From contig JACKHW010000001.1 of assembly GCA_020638795.1 (NCBI GenBank), positions 248,001 to 312,000 on the forward strand: a DNA stretch of 64,000 nucleotides, in the 5' to 3' direction. This DNA is from Planctomycetota bacterium. GTDB lineage: Bacteria > Planctomycetota > UBA1135 > GCA-002748355. This document shows, in pieces, positions 35,822-44,210 of the stretch; position 1 is the stretch's first letter, and every line of letters starts with the position of its first letter. The notes beneath the pieces were generated by a model. The model had not been told where the DNA came from, did no database searches, and saw only the letters and a list, made by a program, of their open reading frames with translations. Both the position numbers and the translations under genes were made by a program.

Positions 35822-37762
35822 GTGGCATTCGCCGCCCCCTCGATTCCCGATCTGCTCGTCATCCTCGGTTCTTGCGCGATTGTCGCGATGCTCCTGCAGC
35901 GCATTCGGCTCGCGGTGATTCCTGGGTTCTTGCTGACGGGCGCCCTGGTCGGTCCTCATGCGTTCGGGTTCGTTTCTTCTCCCGAACGGCTCGACGAGAT
36001 CTCGCACCTCGCGATCGTGCTTCTGATGTTCGGCATCGGACTCCAGCTGCACATCGATGCGTTGCGTCATCGTCTCGTGCGCATGCTGATGAGCGGTGTC
36101 CTGTCGTGCGCGCTCTGCGTGGTGCTCGCGATTCCGTTCGCGCTCGCATTCGGGCTTTCGCTACCGTCGGCAGTCGCCGTGTCGATGGCGTTCGCCTTGA
36201 GCTCGACTGCGGTCGTCCTGCGCCTGATGGCGCAGCGCCGCGAACTCGAGTCGGCTCGAGGGCGGTCCAGCCTGGCGATCCTCGTCGTACAGGATCTCCT
36301 CGTGCTCGCGATGCTCGCTTCGATCCCGGCACTCGCGAAGTGGGCAGGTGGAGCCGGTATCGACGCCGCGGACGAAGGGACGATCTGGCAGGGTATCGGC
36401 GGTTGGCAGCGGTTCTTTCTCGATCAGAGTCTGAGGCTAGGCGGCGTCGTGGTGCTCGTGAGCGCGTTTCGCGTCATTGCACCGCGTGTGCTCGCCGAGG
36501 CGTTGCGCGGGCGCTCGCTCGAAGTGCTCACGATCACGGCCCTCGCGGGTGCGTTCGCGTTCGCTGGCGCGGTCGAAGCGCTCGGATTCAGTCTCGAGAT
36601 GGGGGCCTTCCTCGCGGGCTTCCTGCTCGCGGGAACACCGTTCCGTGATCATCTCGCTGCGCAACTGCGCCCCATGCGTGATGTGCTGATCGCGGTGTTC
36701 TTCACGACGGTAGGAATGCAGCTCGATCCCGCTGCGATCGGGGCATCTATCGGTGTGATCATCCTCGCGACCTTACTGCTCGTGCTCGTCAAGACGCTTG
36801 CCGTGAGTTCGGCGTGTTGGCTCTGTGGCAGCCGCGGCGGCGATGCCGTCGCGACGGGACTCGTCCTGAGTCAAGCCGGAGAGTTCAGCCTCGTCTTCTT
36901 GGGGCTCGCGGGGACCGCGGGGGTGCTCGGCGCCCACGAGACGACGATCGCCATCGCTGTCGTCGTGTTGTCGCTCGTCGTCACGCCTGGGCTCGTGACC
37001 GCAGGGCCCGTCGTCGCTCGTCGCTTGCACGCGGTGCGTGGTGCACCGTGGTTTCGCGCAGACGGTGCTCCAGACGACGACGGAACGGCTGGAGTGCAGC
37101 CGCACATCGTGATTGCGGGATTCGGAATCGTCGGTCGATGCCTCGCCGAGAACCTCGAAGCCCAGGGGCATCGATGTGTGATCGTCGAACTGAATCACGT
37201 CACGGTACAGACCGAACTCGGGAAGGGGCGGCAGATCGTCTTCGGCGACATCGCGGACGAGGACATCCTCGATCGCGCGGGGGTCGAGGATGCGCAGGCC
37301 GTGGTCCTGGCGATCCCCGACGTAGATGCCGTGCTGCGAGCGTGTCGTCAGATTCGGCGTCGTCGAGCGGACATCACGCTGCTTGCTCGCAGTACTCTCG
37401 TCTCGCGCATGCTCAAGATCGAGAGTGCGGGGGCCGATGTCGTCGCCGTCGACGAGCTCGCATGTGCCGATGCGATGCTGGGTCTGGCGCTCCAGCGAAT
37501 CCCGGCCCCGGTCTCAGGTGTTGCGGCGCTCGAAGTCCTCGACCATCGTGCGGAAGTCGATGCGTGTGTTCCGAATGCGCTCGATCTGACCGAGCCACCA
37601 ACGACGCAGCCGCTCCCAGCCACGCGGAGCGATCAAGATCCAGGCAGCGATGAACGGGCCGACCACGGCTCCGATCGCAGGAGCCCAGGTGAACGCGGAT
37701 GCGAGCCACAGGCACACCCAAGCGAGCCAAATCGCAAGCCATCCCGCGCGGCCTGTTCGTGA
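35822..37762 (+). CDS. CPA2-type monovalent cation:proton antiporter (Kef/RosB-like) with RCK domain
   Basis: 646 residues from a GTG at 35822; a GTG at 35792 is an alternative. About 12-13 TM segments (residues 8-385), with GALVGPHAFG, MFGIGLQLH, FALSSTAVVLRL and QDLLVLAML as family motifs. A cytoplasmic TrkA-N/RCK Rossmann domain follows (HIVIAGFGIVGRCLAENL ... IVFGDIADEDIL). Role: potassium or sodium/proton exchange at the inner membrane. The last 80-odd residues (from about SGVAALEVLDHR) are opposite a membrane-protein gene on the other strand, and their Pro/Ser/Arg-rich composition looks like antisense read-through; the native C-terminus may be shorter in relatives. Confidence 0.88.
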   Translation: MAFAAPSIPDLLVILGSCAIVAMLLQRIRLAVIPGFLLTGALVGPHAFGFVSSPERLDEISHLAIVLLMFGIGLQLHIDALRHRLVRMLMSGVLSCALCVVLAIPFALAFGLSLPSAVAVSMAFALSSTAVVLRLMAQRRELESARGRSSLAILVVQDLLVLAMLASIPALAKWAGGAGIDAADEGTIWQGIGGWQRFFLDQSLRLGGVVVLVSAFRVIAPRVLAEALRGRSLEVLTITALAGAFAFAGAVEALGFSLEMGAFLAGFLLAGTPFRDHLAAQLRPMRDVLIAVFFTTVGMQLDPAAIGASIGVIILATLLLVLVKTLAVSSACWLCGSRGGDAVATGLVLSQAGEFSLVFLGLAGTAGVLGAHETTIAIAVVVLSLVVTPGLVTAGPVVARRLHAVRGAPWFRADGAPDDDGTAGVQPHIVIAGFGIVGRCLAENLEAQGHRCVIVELNHVTVQTELGKGRQIVFGDIADEDILDRAGVEDAQAVVLAIPDVDAVLRACRQIRRRRADITLLARSTLVSRMLKIESAGADVVAVDELACADAMLGLALQRIPAPVSGVAALEVLDHRAEVDACVPNALDLTEPPTTQPLPATRSDQDPGSDERADHGSDRRSPGERGCEPQAHPSEPNRKPSRAACS

Positions 37763-38056
37763 TGGGTCCTCGGACCAAGCGGTCCAGCCACGCAGCCACG
37801 CGAAGCGGCGTTCGAGACGCCGCATGATCTCTCCGAGGAGCACGTAGGGTAGCCACGCTCCTCCGACGATCATTCCGAGCCCGCAGCCTGCCATGAGGAC
37901 GAACGGCAGGATGATGAGTTGGCCAAGGCCGATCTGCACCCGAGACGTCGAAGTGCGCCAGCGTGTGGGGTCGGCAATCGTCGAAGCGATTTTCACGGAG
38001 ATGGCGATGAGGAGCTTTGGTGACGAAGAGGGCGCATACGGCCTGCCGCCGAGCAT
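37514..38056 (-). CDS. Small membrane protein of unknown function
   Basis: 180 residues if started at 38056; a GTG at 37942 (VQIGLGQLIILPF) would remove a Ser/Thr-rich N-terminus and is perhaps better. Two or three hydrophobic segments are visible: LIILPFVLMAGCGLGMIVGGAWL, WLAIWLAWVCLWLASAF and IGAVVGPFIAAWILI. A basic C-terminal tail follows (RRWWLGQIERIRNT). It lies 41 bases after the kinase gene on the same strand. Its 3' end overlaps the converging antiporter gene by 249 bp. No family recognised. Confidence 0.65.
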   Translation of the reverse strand: MLGGRPYAPSSSPKLLIAISVKIASTIADPTRWRTSTSRVQIGLGQLIILPFVLMAGCGLGMIVGGAWLPYVLLGEIMRRLERRFAWLRGWTAWSEDPSRTGRAGWLAIWLAWVCLWLASAFTWAPAIGAVVGPFIAAWILIAPRGWERLRRWWLGQIERIRNTRIDFRTMVEDFERRNT

Positions 38057-38097
38057 ATTCGAAATAGGTCGAATCGGCCTGCGTGAGGCAGGATGCT

Positions 38098-40680
38098 TCA
38101 GTTCAGTAGGTCGCGCACGGCACGGATGCCGATCCGGTCCGATCGTCGATTCCCGGATTCGAGACGACGGACCAAGGGGTCGTTGAACGCGCCACCGAGC
38201 ACCGGCGCGCGCCCGGACTCAGGCGCGTCGCTCGCGCACCACTCCGATACGTTGCCGTAAACATCGAACAATCCGAATCCGTTCGGCGTGAACGATCCGA
38301 CTGGTGCCGTATACGTCCAACCATCGGTCACGTCGTCGAAGTTGCTCATTGTCGAGACGGGGGAGACGGGTGGGGCCGAGCGGCGTCCGCGACCACGCAC
38401 GCCACGCGCGGCGTGTTCCCATTCCCCCTCCGAGGGCAGGCGAAAGCCGTGACGCGCCAAGAGCGAGAGCGATTCGTAGTAGTTGACGTATTCGACCGGG
38501 TGTTGGTTCGCGCGCTCGCCGATGCCTTGAGTCTCTTCGTTGAACACCGACGGTTGCATTTCGGTCATCCGGAACCACTGGCCTTGGGTGATCTCGTGTT
38601 TGCCGATGAAGATCGGCGTCGCGAGTTTTCGGTCCGGGCCTGCACGCGGCGGAAGCAGGACGAAGATCACGCCATGACCATCCTGCAGCTCGAGCGCGCC
38701 CGTCTCGGTGTTGCGCTTGGGCAGCGGAAGCGCCGGATCGTGGGATGCGAGGTGGACGAATTCCTCGAGTTGCGTGTCGGGATCGGGGCCGAGCGGTACG
38801 AGTCCGATCTGCGGTCGTAGCGAGAAGCCGCGATACCACCGGGCACGACCGACGCGGATGGACGCAGCGCGCCATGCCGTCTCATGATCTTCGATACTGA
38901 TCTTCTCGATCTTTCGTGCCCATCGCAGGCGGTCTCGGATCCGTGCTCTCGCCGTCGATCCTTTTCGATCGATGTCGAGTAGGAGTTTCACCAGTGTTTC
39001 GCGCAAGAACTCGTCGGTCCGGACTTGCTCGAACGTCTCGAACCAAGCGCGTTCTTGCGATTGTCTCAGCGATCCGATGGCACTCCGGATGCTGTTGAGC
39101 ACGTTCTCACGAGGTGGATTGGTGAAGCGATCGTATTTCTTGGTGAGTTCGTGCAATTGTTCGCCGTAGATGCGGTACGACTCGGCCATCCGGGCGTCGA
39201 TGTCGGAGATCGCGCGCTCGATGTCGAAGCGTTGCGACTCGATGCGATTGAATTCGAGGTTCCACGATCGGAAGGCTTCGAGGTTTTGCGGCCAAGCTGG
39301 CCACAGCAGTTCTTCCTGCTGAAGCAGCTTCTCGAAGCGCGCGACACCCGCGAGCAGATTGAAGCGCTCGAGAGATGCCGTCGCGCGTTTCGAGGCTTCG
39401 TAGGCTTCTCGAGCGGATCGTTCGGCTTCGTTCTTCCGTTGTTGCGCGATTCGCGCCGCTTCGGATGCGGCGGCTTCCTGCTCGCGTGCGAGGAGCTCTT
39501 GGGCCTTCGCGTGTTCAGCGCTCTTCTCGGCCGTGATCCGATTCGTTTCGGCGCGTTGATACTGGAGAACCGACGCGATGAGTCCGCCGATCAGCGCGAT
39601 GACGACGGCAGCGACCGCGGCGACCTGGATCCGATAGCGACGCAAGAACTTCGTCGTTCGGTAGACCCAGCTCGGCGGGCCGGCGAGGGCCGGCTTGTGA
39701 GAGAGGTGCCGGTCGATGTCCGCCGCGAACTCACCTGCCGATGCGTAGCGTCGTGATGGTTCCTTCTCGATCGCACGCATGATGATCCAATCGAGATCAC
39801 CGCGCAGTCGCTTGCGCAGTGATAGCGGATCCATCGCGCGGCGTTTGGCGAGTTCGCTGTCGAAGTCGGATTGGGCGCCGATGCGCGTACTGGGTTTCGG
39901 TGGCTCGACTTCTTGAATCGTACGTTGGATCTCGAGGAGGCCCGCTTCGCGCAAGACTACCGAGTCGAAGGGTAGGTGCCCTGTCATCAGTTCGTACAGG
40001 ACGGTCCCGAGAGAGTAGATGTCCGAGCGCGTGTCGACTGCTGAGGCGCCGCGGCCCGCTTGCTCCGGACTCATGTATTCCGGCGTGCCGATCCACTGCC
40101 CTTGGCGCGTGAGCAGCGTTTGATCGGTCAAGCGTTGTTCGGTCGCTTGCGCGAGTCCGAAGTCGATGATCTTGGGTACCGAACGGCCATCGACGTCGGC
40201 GACGAGGATGTTCGATGGCTTGAGGTCTCTGTGGATGATGCCCTTCTGATGCGCGTGCTGAATGCCGGCACACACCTCGAGAAAAAGTCGCAATCGATCC
40301 TGAATCGACAGTTCTTTACCGTCGCAGTAGTCGGAGATCCGAATCCCGTCGACGTACTCCATGACGAAGTACGGTCGGCCATCGTCGTTCGCTCCCGCGT
40401 CGAACACCTTGGCGATGTTCGCGTGGTTCATGAGCGACAACGCTTGTCGTTCTTGGTCGAAGCGCGCGAGGACCTCTTTGGTGTCTTGCCCGAGCTTGAT
40501 GAGCTTGAGTGCGACGAGTCGACGGATCGGCGTCAACTGTTCGGCGAGGTAGACGGTCCCCATGCCGCCTTCTCCCAGAACCTTCAGGATCGTGTAAGGA
40601 CCGATTTGTCGCGGTCGCCACTCCTCGAGGGATGGATCCGGTGCCGTCGGTGGGCGCGTCTTGGAATCGCGAGTGGACAT
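38098..40680 (-). CDS. Membrane Ser/Thr protein kinase fused to a sulfatase-modifying-type (FGE/SUMF1) domain
   Basis: 860 residues. Kinase domain about 27-330: Gly loop LGEGGMGTV, Lys59, HRDLKPSN with Asp152, DFG at 173-175, and GTPEYMSPEQ. One TM helix at 351-373 puts the remainder outside the cytoplasm. A coiled-coil region (about 378-430, rich in Ala/Glu/Arg) and a long helical stretch follow. From about 690 (IGKHEITQGQWFRMT ... YVNYYESLSLLARHGFRLPSEGEWEHAARG ... DVYGNVSEWC) is a formylglycine-generating-enzyme-like domain. The C-terminal RGGS(W/F) block is degenerate (LGGAFNDP), so formylglycine synthesis is unlikely; a ligand-binding sensor is more probable. Confidence 0.88.
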   Translation of the reverse strand: MSTRDSKTRPPTAPDPSLEEWRPRQIGPYTILKVLGEGGMGTVYLAEQLTPIRRLVALKLIKLGQDTKEVLARFDQERQALSLMNHANIAKVFDAGANDDGRPYFVMEYVDGIRISDYCDGKELSIQDRLRLFLEVCAGIQHAHQKGIIHRDLKPSNILVADVDGRSVPKIIDFGLAQATEQRLTDQTLLTRQGQWIGTPEYMSPEQAGRGASAVDTRSDIYSLGTVLYELMTGHLPFDSVVLREAGLLEIQRTIQEVEPPKPSTRIGAQSDFDSELAKRRAMDPLSLRKRLRGDLDWIIMRAIEKEPSRRYASAGEFAADIDRHLSHKPALAGPPSWVYRTTKFLRRYRIQVAAVAAVVIALIGGLIASVLQYQRAETNRITAEKSAEHAKAQELLAREQEAAASEAARIAQQRKNEAERSAREAYEASKRATASLERFNLLAGVARFEKLLQQEELLWPAWPQNLEAFRSWNLEFNRIESQRFDIERAISDIDARMAESYRIYGEQLHELTKKYDRFTNPPRENVLNSIRSAIGSLRQSQERAWFETFEQVRTDEFLRETLVKLLLDIDRKGSTARARIRDRLRWARKIEKISIEDHETAWRAASIRVGRARWYRGFSLRPQIGLVPLGPDPDTQLEEFVHLASHDPALPLPKRNTETGALELQDGHGVIFVLLPPRAGPDRKLATPIFIGKHEITQGQWFRMTEMQPSVFNEETQGIGERANQHPVEYVNYYESLSLLARHGFRLPSEGEWEHAARGVRGRGRRSAPPVSPVSTMSNFDDVTDGWTYTAPVGSFTPNGFGLFDVYGNVSEWCASDAPESGRAPVLGGAFNDPLVRRLESGNRRSDRIGIRAVRDLLN

Positions 40681-40944
40681 CGAGAAAAGTGGGGCGTAGA
40701 GCCCGAACGGGTCCTGAGAGCAGGAATCCGTGGCCCCATACGCGTGGATCGAGCGGGAACTTCAGATCCCTTTGTAACTCTTCGTGCACGTATTGCTAGC
40801 AGGCCCTGCCGCCCCTCTTGCCCACTCGGATGCGGCGCGAAAACCAAAGCGTGTATCGACGCAGGACTCGGCCAATCCTAGGAAGTGAATCCCCGCAAGG
40901 GTCGAGTCGACCGTTTCGAAATCTCTAGCAGGAGTTCCTCCAGA

Positions 40945-41961
40945 ATGCTGTCCCACCGCTCCCCCGTCCTCCTGGCCATCTGCACCGGGTCCATCGCACT
41001 GATCGCAACGTCGCTTCGCGCACAGACGACCGTGTATCCCGAGAAAGTCTTCTACAACGACGCTCATACCGATTCGTCGACGCGTGTCAGTAACGGGACG
41101 GACACGATCTACTTCATGCAGCCGGAGCTGTTCCACAAGGGGCACGGCAAGATCATCGGCTATCGCGTGCTGCTGCAGGACCAGGATTACAACACTCCCG
41201 AGACGGTGCAGTTCGGGACCGTGAAGTACGGACAGAACGGGTTGCCGGACATCACGACTGGCGGGCTCGTCAACAATGCCGGTGGGCAACTCAAATTTCC
41301 GACGCCCACGACCGGCGTCATCAGTGCTGCGCTCTGGACGATCACCCTCAACACGCCGTTCGATGCTCCTTCGGACATCGGATTGCGCCTCGTCTTTCCT
41401 GCCACGACGAGCAACGCGGACGGCGTCGGGGTCCATACGCAGCGCGATGCGACGACGATGCTGACGCAGTCGTTGCGCAAGCAGTGGACGTATTACCTGG
41501 ACACGACGACGAACTCGGCCGCAGCCTACTACGGCCCCGGAACGTCGATGTACTTCGGTGCGATGTATCAGGAGCCGATCACGCAGATGTTCATCTCGTC
41601 GACGCTCTATCAGGCGACTGCCGAAGACTTGTTCGGCCCCGAGAGCATGCATCCGGACCCGACCAAGGGTGACAAGGTCGTTTGGAAGTTCACCGGCACC
41701 GCATACAAGAACGGTGTCGCGGTCCTGCTGCTCGACGGAGGACTGCGCGCGTCTCCGATCTCGACCAACCTCGGTCCGCTCTTCCTCAACGCACCCGTAG
41801 GTGTCATCCAGCTGCCGTTCGTGCTCGACGCCAATGGGCAGGGCACGACGACTCCCTTGCTGCCGCCAGCGAAGCTGATCCTGTGGTCGCAGACGATCTT
41901 CGTCGATTTGGTCAACGGCGGCGCGCGTGCGTCGGATGTCGCCGGCGTCGTCGGACAGTAA
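40945..41961 (+). CDS. Secreted protein of unknown function
   Basis: 338 residues. ATG at 40945 has an RBS (AGGAG) and starts a signal peptide (MLSHRSPVLLAICTGSIALIATSLRA). The mature protein is beta-rich, with Thr/Ser/Asn/Gly-rich segments and no catalytic motif I can name. Its last hundred residues (GVAVLLLDGGLR ... FVLDANGQGTT ... IFVDLVNGGARASDVAGVVGQ) look like the terminal part of other planctomycete exoproteins and recall the tail of the protease modules in layout, but are not the same family by eye. Its upstream neighbour on the other strand is the kinase-FGE gene. Confidence 0.75.
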   Translation: MLSHRSPVLLAICTGSIALIATSLRAQTTVYPEKVFYNDAHTDSSTRVSNGTDTIYFMQPELFHKGHGKIIGYRVLLQDQDYNTPETVQFGTVKYGQNGLPDITTGGLVNNAGGQLKFPTPTTGVISAALWTITLNTPFDAPSDIGLRLVFPATTSNADGVGVHTQRDATTMLTQSLRKQWTYYLDTTTNSAAAYYGPGTSMYFGAMYQEPITQMFISSTLYQATAEDLFGPESMHPDPTKGDKVVWKFTGTAYKNGVAVLLLDGGLRASPISTNLGPLFLNAPVGVIQLPFVLDANGQGTTTPLLPPAKLILWSQTIFVDLVNGGARASDVAGVVGQ

Positions 41962-41966
41962 CTACT

Positions 41967-42719
41967 TCATCGGATCATGCGCCCGTCGGTGTCGAACAGA
42001 CAGTTGTTTTCGTTCGACCACGTCGCGAATGCGTAGAAGTCGGCGAGGGACCGGAACCCGTCACGCACGGTGTCCTTGAACTCGCTCGATGCCGCGAACT
42101 CGATGGGGAAGCGCCGCCGTACGTGCAGCCAATGTTCACCCGGCTGATACGTCGTCAAGTAGCGTGACAACTCCTCTGGCGCGATGTCGCCACAGCGGTA
42201 CTCCTTCTTCCAGTTGTCCATGAGCAGGACGAAACTGCCGGGCATGCTGTTGAGGATGTCGCCGAGCAGATCCATGTCGGCGAGGTTCTTCACGCGATTC
42301 TTGAGGTTCAGGCCGTCCCAGAACGCGAGTTTGTGAATGCGTAACGCTTGCTCGGCACCCTTGGCGTCGATTTGGAGACCGAGCGTGGTCTGGATGTAGT
42401 GCGTGTCCACGTCCTTGGACAAGACCGGGCCCACGATGGCTCCGAGTGCCTTCTTGTCCTTCGCGGACCGCGATAGGTAGACGAGTTGGCTGCTGACGCG
42501 ATTCTGGTTGGTCGCGTGTGGGTGGTTGAGGCTCGTTCGGCTGGTCAGGTCGAGTCCCTTCTCGCGTTTGAGGTCCTGGACTGCGGCCTTGCCGTAGGCG
42601 TCCAGTTTCCGCCGCACGATCAACCGGAAGCCGTTGTACTCCGCGTCACGCTGTCGGCGTTCTTCGTATGCTGCGAAATCCTGTGCGACGAAGGGTTTGG
42701 GTTCGATTGTGGTCGCCAT
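41967..42719 (-). CDS. Cytoplasmic protein of unknown function
   Basis: 250 residues from ATG 42719 (MATTIEPKPFVAQDF); upstream sequence in frame overlaps the glycosyltransferase gene. No signal peptide or TM. Mixed alpha/beta composition with a Lys/Arg-rich N-terminal half and segments such as HKLAFWDGLNLKNRV, MPGSFVLLMDNWKKEYRCG and SLADFYAFATWSNENN. I recognise no family. It lies 34 bases after the glycosyltransferase gene on the same strand and ends 5 bases from the converging secreted-protein gene. Confidence 0.7.
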   Translation of the reverse strand: MATTIEPKPFVAQDFAAYEERRQRDAEYNGFRLIVRRKLDAYGKAAVQDLKREKGLDLTSRTSLNHPHATNQNRVSSQLVYLSRSAKDKKALGAIVGPVLSKDVDTHYIQTTLGLQIDAKGAEQALRIHKLAFWDGLNLKNRVKNLADMDLLGDILNSMPGSFVLLMDNWKKEYRCGDIAPEELSRYLTTYQPGEHWLHVRRRFPIEFAASSEFKDTVRDGFRSLADFYAFATWSNENNCLFDTDGRMIR

Positions 42720-42753
42720 TTGCACGCGACGGTAGGCGTGGTCCCGTAGGGTC

Positions 42754-43500
42754 TCAATGCGGCGTTCGACTTTCTGGCCGATGCCGTGAATTCGGTCGGC
42801 GGTACTCGTTTGCGAGTTCGTCTGGCCTGACGCCCATCGCGAAGCGCGCCAAGATCTTCGTGTTGGTGGCCAGTGTCGTGAGAACACCGCGCTCTCGGTA
42901 GCGTCGTGCACTCGTGATTGCCCGAGAGCGCAGGATCGCGGGGCGCGACAGGCGCCTTAGCCGGCGCGAGAGTTCTAGATCGTCGAGGAACGTCCATGGC
43001 GGATGTCCGTCTACGGCTTCGTAGGCTTCGCGCGTGCACCACTGCCCTTGATCACCGTACGGGAGACGAAACAACCGTGAACGCAGGTTCGCTCCGCCCG
43101 CGATCGGACTCAGGCACCTTCGACCGTCTTCTTCGAAGGCTAGTCGGAACGCACCCCAGCGCGCGCGTGCTGCGAGTCGTCTTCTCAGTTCTCCAAGGCC
43201 GCCGACTTGCAGTCGCGTGTCCGCGTGTACGAAGACGAACGCGTCGCCGCAACTCGCACACGCGGCGTCGCGCAGTCGAGTGCCACGGCACGCGTCCGAC
43301 TGCATCGCAGTCGCGCCGAGACGTACCAACCGCTGCAGCTCGTGTCCGGGGACCGAGCAGTCCGCCGCGAAGATGATCTCGTCGACCGCTGCGCCACCGA
43401 GCAACCTCGAGACGTCGAACTCCGCTGGCAAGGACTCCTTGAGCGGGACGATGACGCTCAGTCGCTCGGTTCCGCTGCGGTCCTGCACGGGCATTCGCAT
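42754..43500 (-). CDS. Family 2 glycosyltransferase, TIGR04283-like
   Basis: 248 residues from ATG 43500 (a second ATG is at 43494). GT-A fold features: LSVIVPLKES, a CRGTRLRDAA block in place of the usual PGRGxQ(L/M)N, FVHADTRL (DxD equivalent), WGAFRLAFE, LPYGDQGQWCTREAYEAVDGHP, FLDDLELSRRL and TSARRYRERGVLTT. These match the TIGR04283 group of small glycosyltransferases often linked to arsenosugar or selenium-domain genes. No such partner is visible here, so its acceptor is unknown. Its start is only 11 bases from the start of the divergent lipoprotein gene. Confidence 0.82.
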   Translation of the reverse strand: MRMPVQDRSGTERLSVIVPLKESLPAEFDVSRLLGGAAVDEIIFAADCSVPGHELQRLVRLGATAMQSDACRGTRLRDAACASCGDAFVFVHADTRLQVGGLGELRRRLAARARWGAFRLAFEEDGRRCLSPIAGGANLRSRLFRLPYGDQGQWCTREAYEAVDGHPPWTFLDDLELSRRLRRLSRPAILRSRAITSARRYRERGVLTTLATNTKILARFAMGVRPDELANEYRRPNSRHRPESRTPH

Positions 43501-43511
43501 ACGATACCGCG

Positions 43512-44189
43512 ATGGGCCGTTCGAGAATCGCGATCGCTGTGTCGGCCTCGGTGTTGGCGACAGGGCTGATCCTGAGCTGTGCGCACGCACCGAATCTGCC
43601 TGCACCGCCTCCTGCCGCCGCGATGTGTATCGATTTCGAGGACTTTCAGGAGGGAAGATTGCCGGCCGGCTGGATCGTCGACGCACCTGCTTCGGAGGGC
43701 GAGGTCGGACTCCACGTCGCTCCTGCAAGGGGCGTTGATGGTGGACGGGGCGTGCAGCTCAGGACATCCATACAGCACGGTGGCGCGCTCTGGCTCCAAG
43801 GGGTGCGGTGCCTCGATGCCGTCGTCGAAGTCCGCGTGCGTGCGATCGAGCCCGCGAGCCGGCTCGGCATCGTATTCGACCTCGATGCCGTGGATGTCCT
43901 TTCGACTCGCCCGCGGCGCCGGTGTCACGTCGTCTGGCTACCGGGGGATGCATCCGTGGCCTTGGTTACCACGGGTGACGACTACGCGCGCGAGGTGCTT
44001 CGACTGTCCGTCGACGGAGAGACGCGCGAGTGGCACCGCCTCGAGATCGAACGGATCGGTTCCGATCTCGAGATTCGATTCGATGGTCGGTCGATCCGTG
44101 CTCCGCTCGTGTTGGGGGACGTGGAAGCAGTCGGTGTCGGAATCGAAGTGCGCGGAGCAGGAGTCTTCGACGCCCTCTGCATCCACTGA
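43512..44189 (+). CDS. Lipoprotein with LamG/DUF1080-like beta-sandwich
   Basis: 225 residues. Signal sequence ends in a lipobox (LILSC, Cys23). The mature part begins CIDFEDFQEGRLPAGW and continues with alternating strands such as VRVRAIEPASRLGIVFDL and WHRLEIERIGSDLEIRFDGR, a concanavalin-like/DUF1080-type pattern used for glycan binding or 3-keto-glycoside hydrolysis. No catalytic residues can be pointed out. It is divergent from the glycosyltransferase gene. Confidence 0.7.
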   Translation: MGRSRIAIAVSASVLATGLILSCAHAPNLPAPPPAAAMCIDFEDFQEGRLPAGWIVDAPASEGEVGLHVAPARGVDGGRGVQLRTSIQHGGALWLQGVRCLDAVVEVRVRAIEPASRLGIVFDLDAVDVLSTRPRRRCHVVWLPGDASVALVTTGDDYAREVLRLSVDGETREWHRLEIERIGSDLEIRFDGRSIRAPLVLGDVEAVGVGIEVRGAGVFDALCIH

Positions 44190-44210
44190 TGTGCGAGACA
44201 ATCGAAGCGT

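Noticed and set aside
38098..40680. Possible true formylglycine-generating enzyme
   Set aside because: The C-terminal part lacks the usual RGGSW/GFR active-site blocks and the domain is tethered to a kinase; a sensor role is more plausible.
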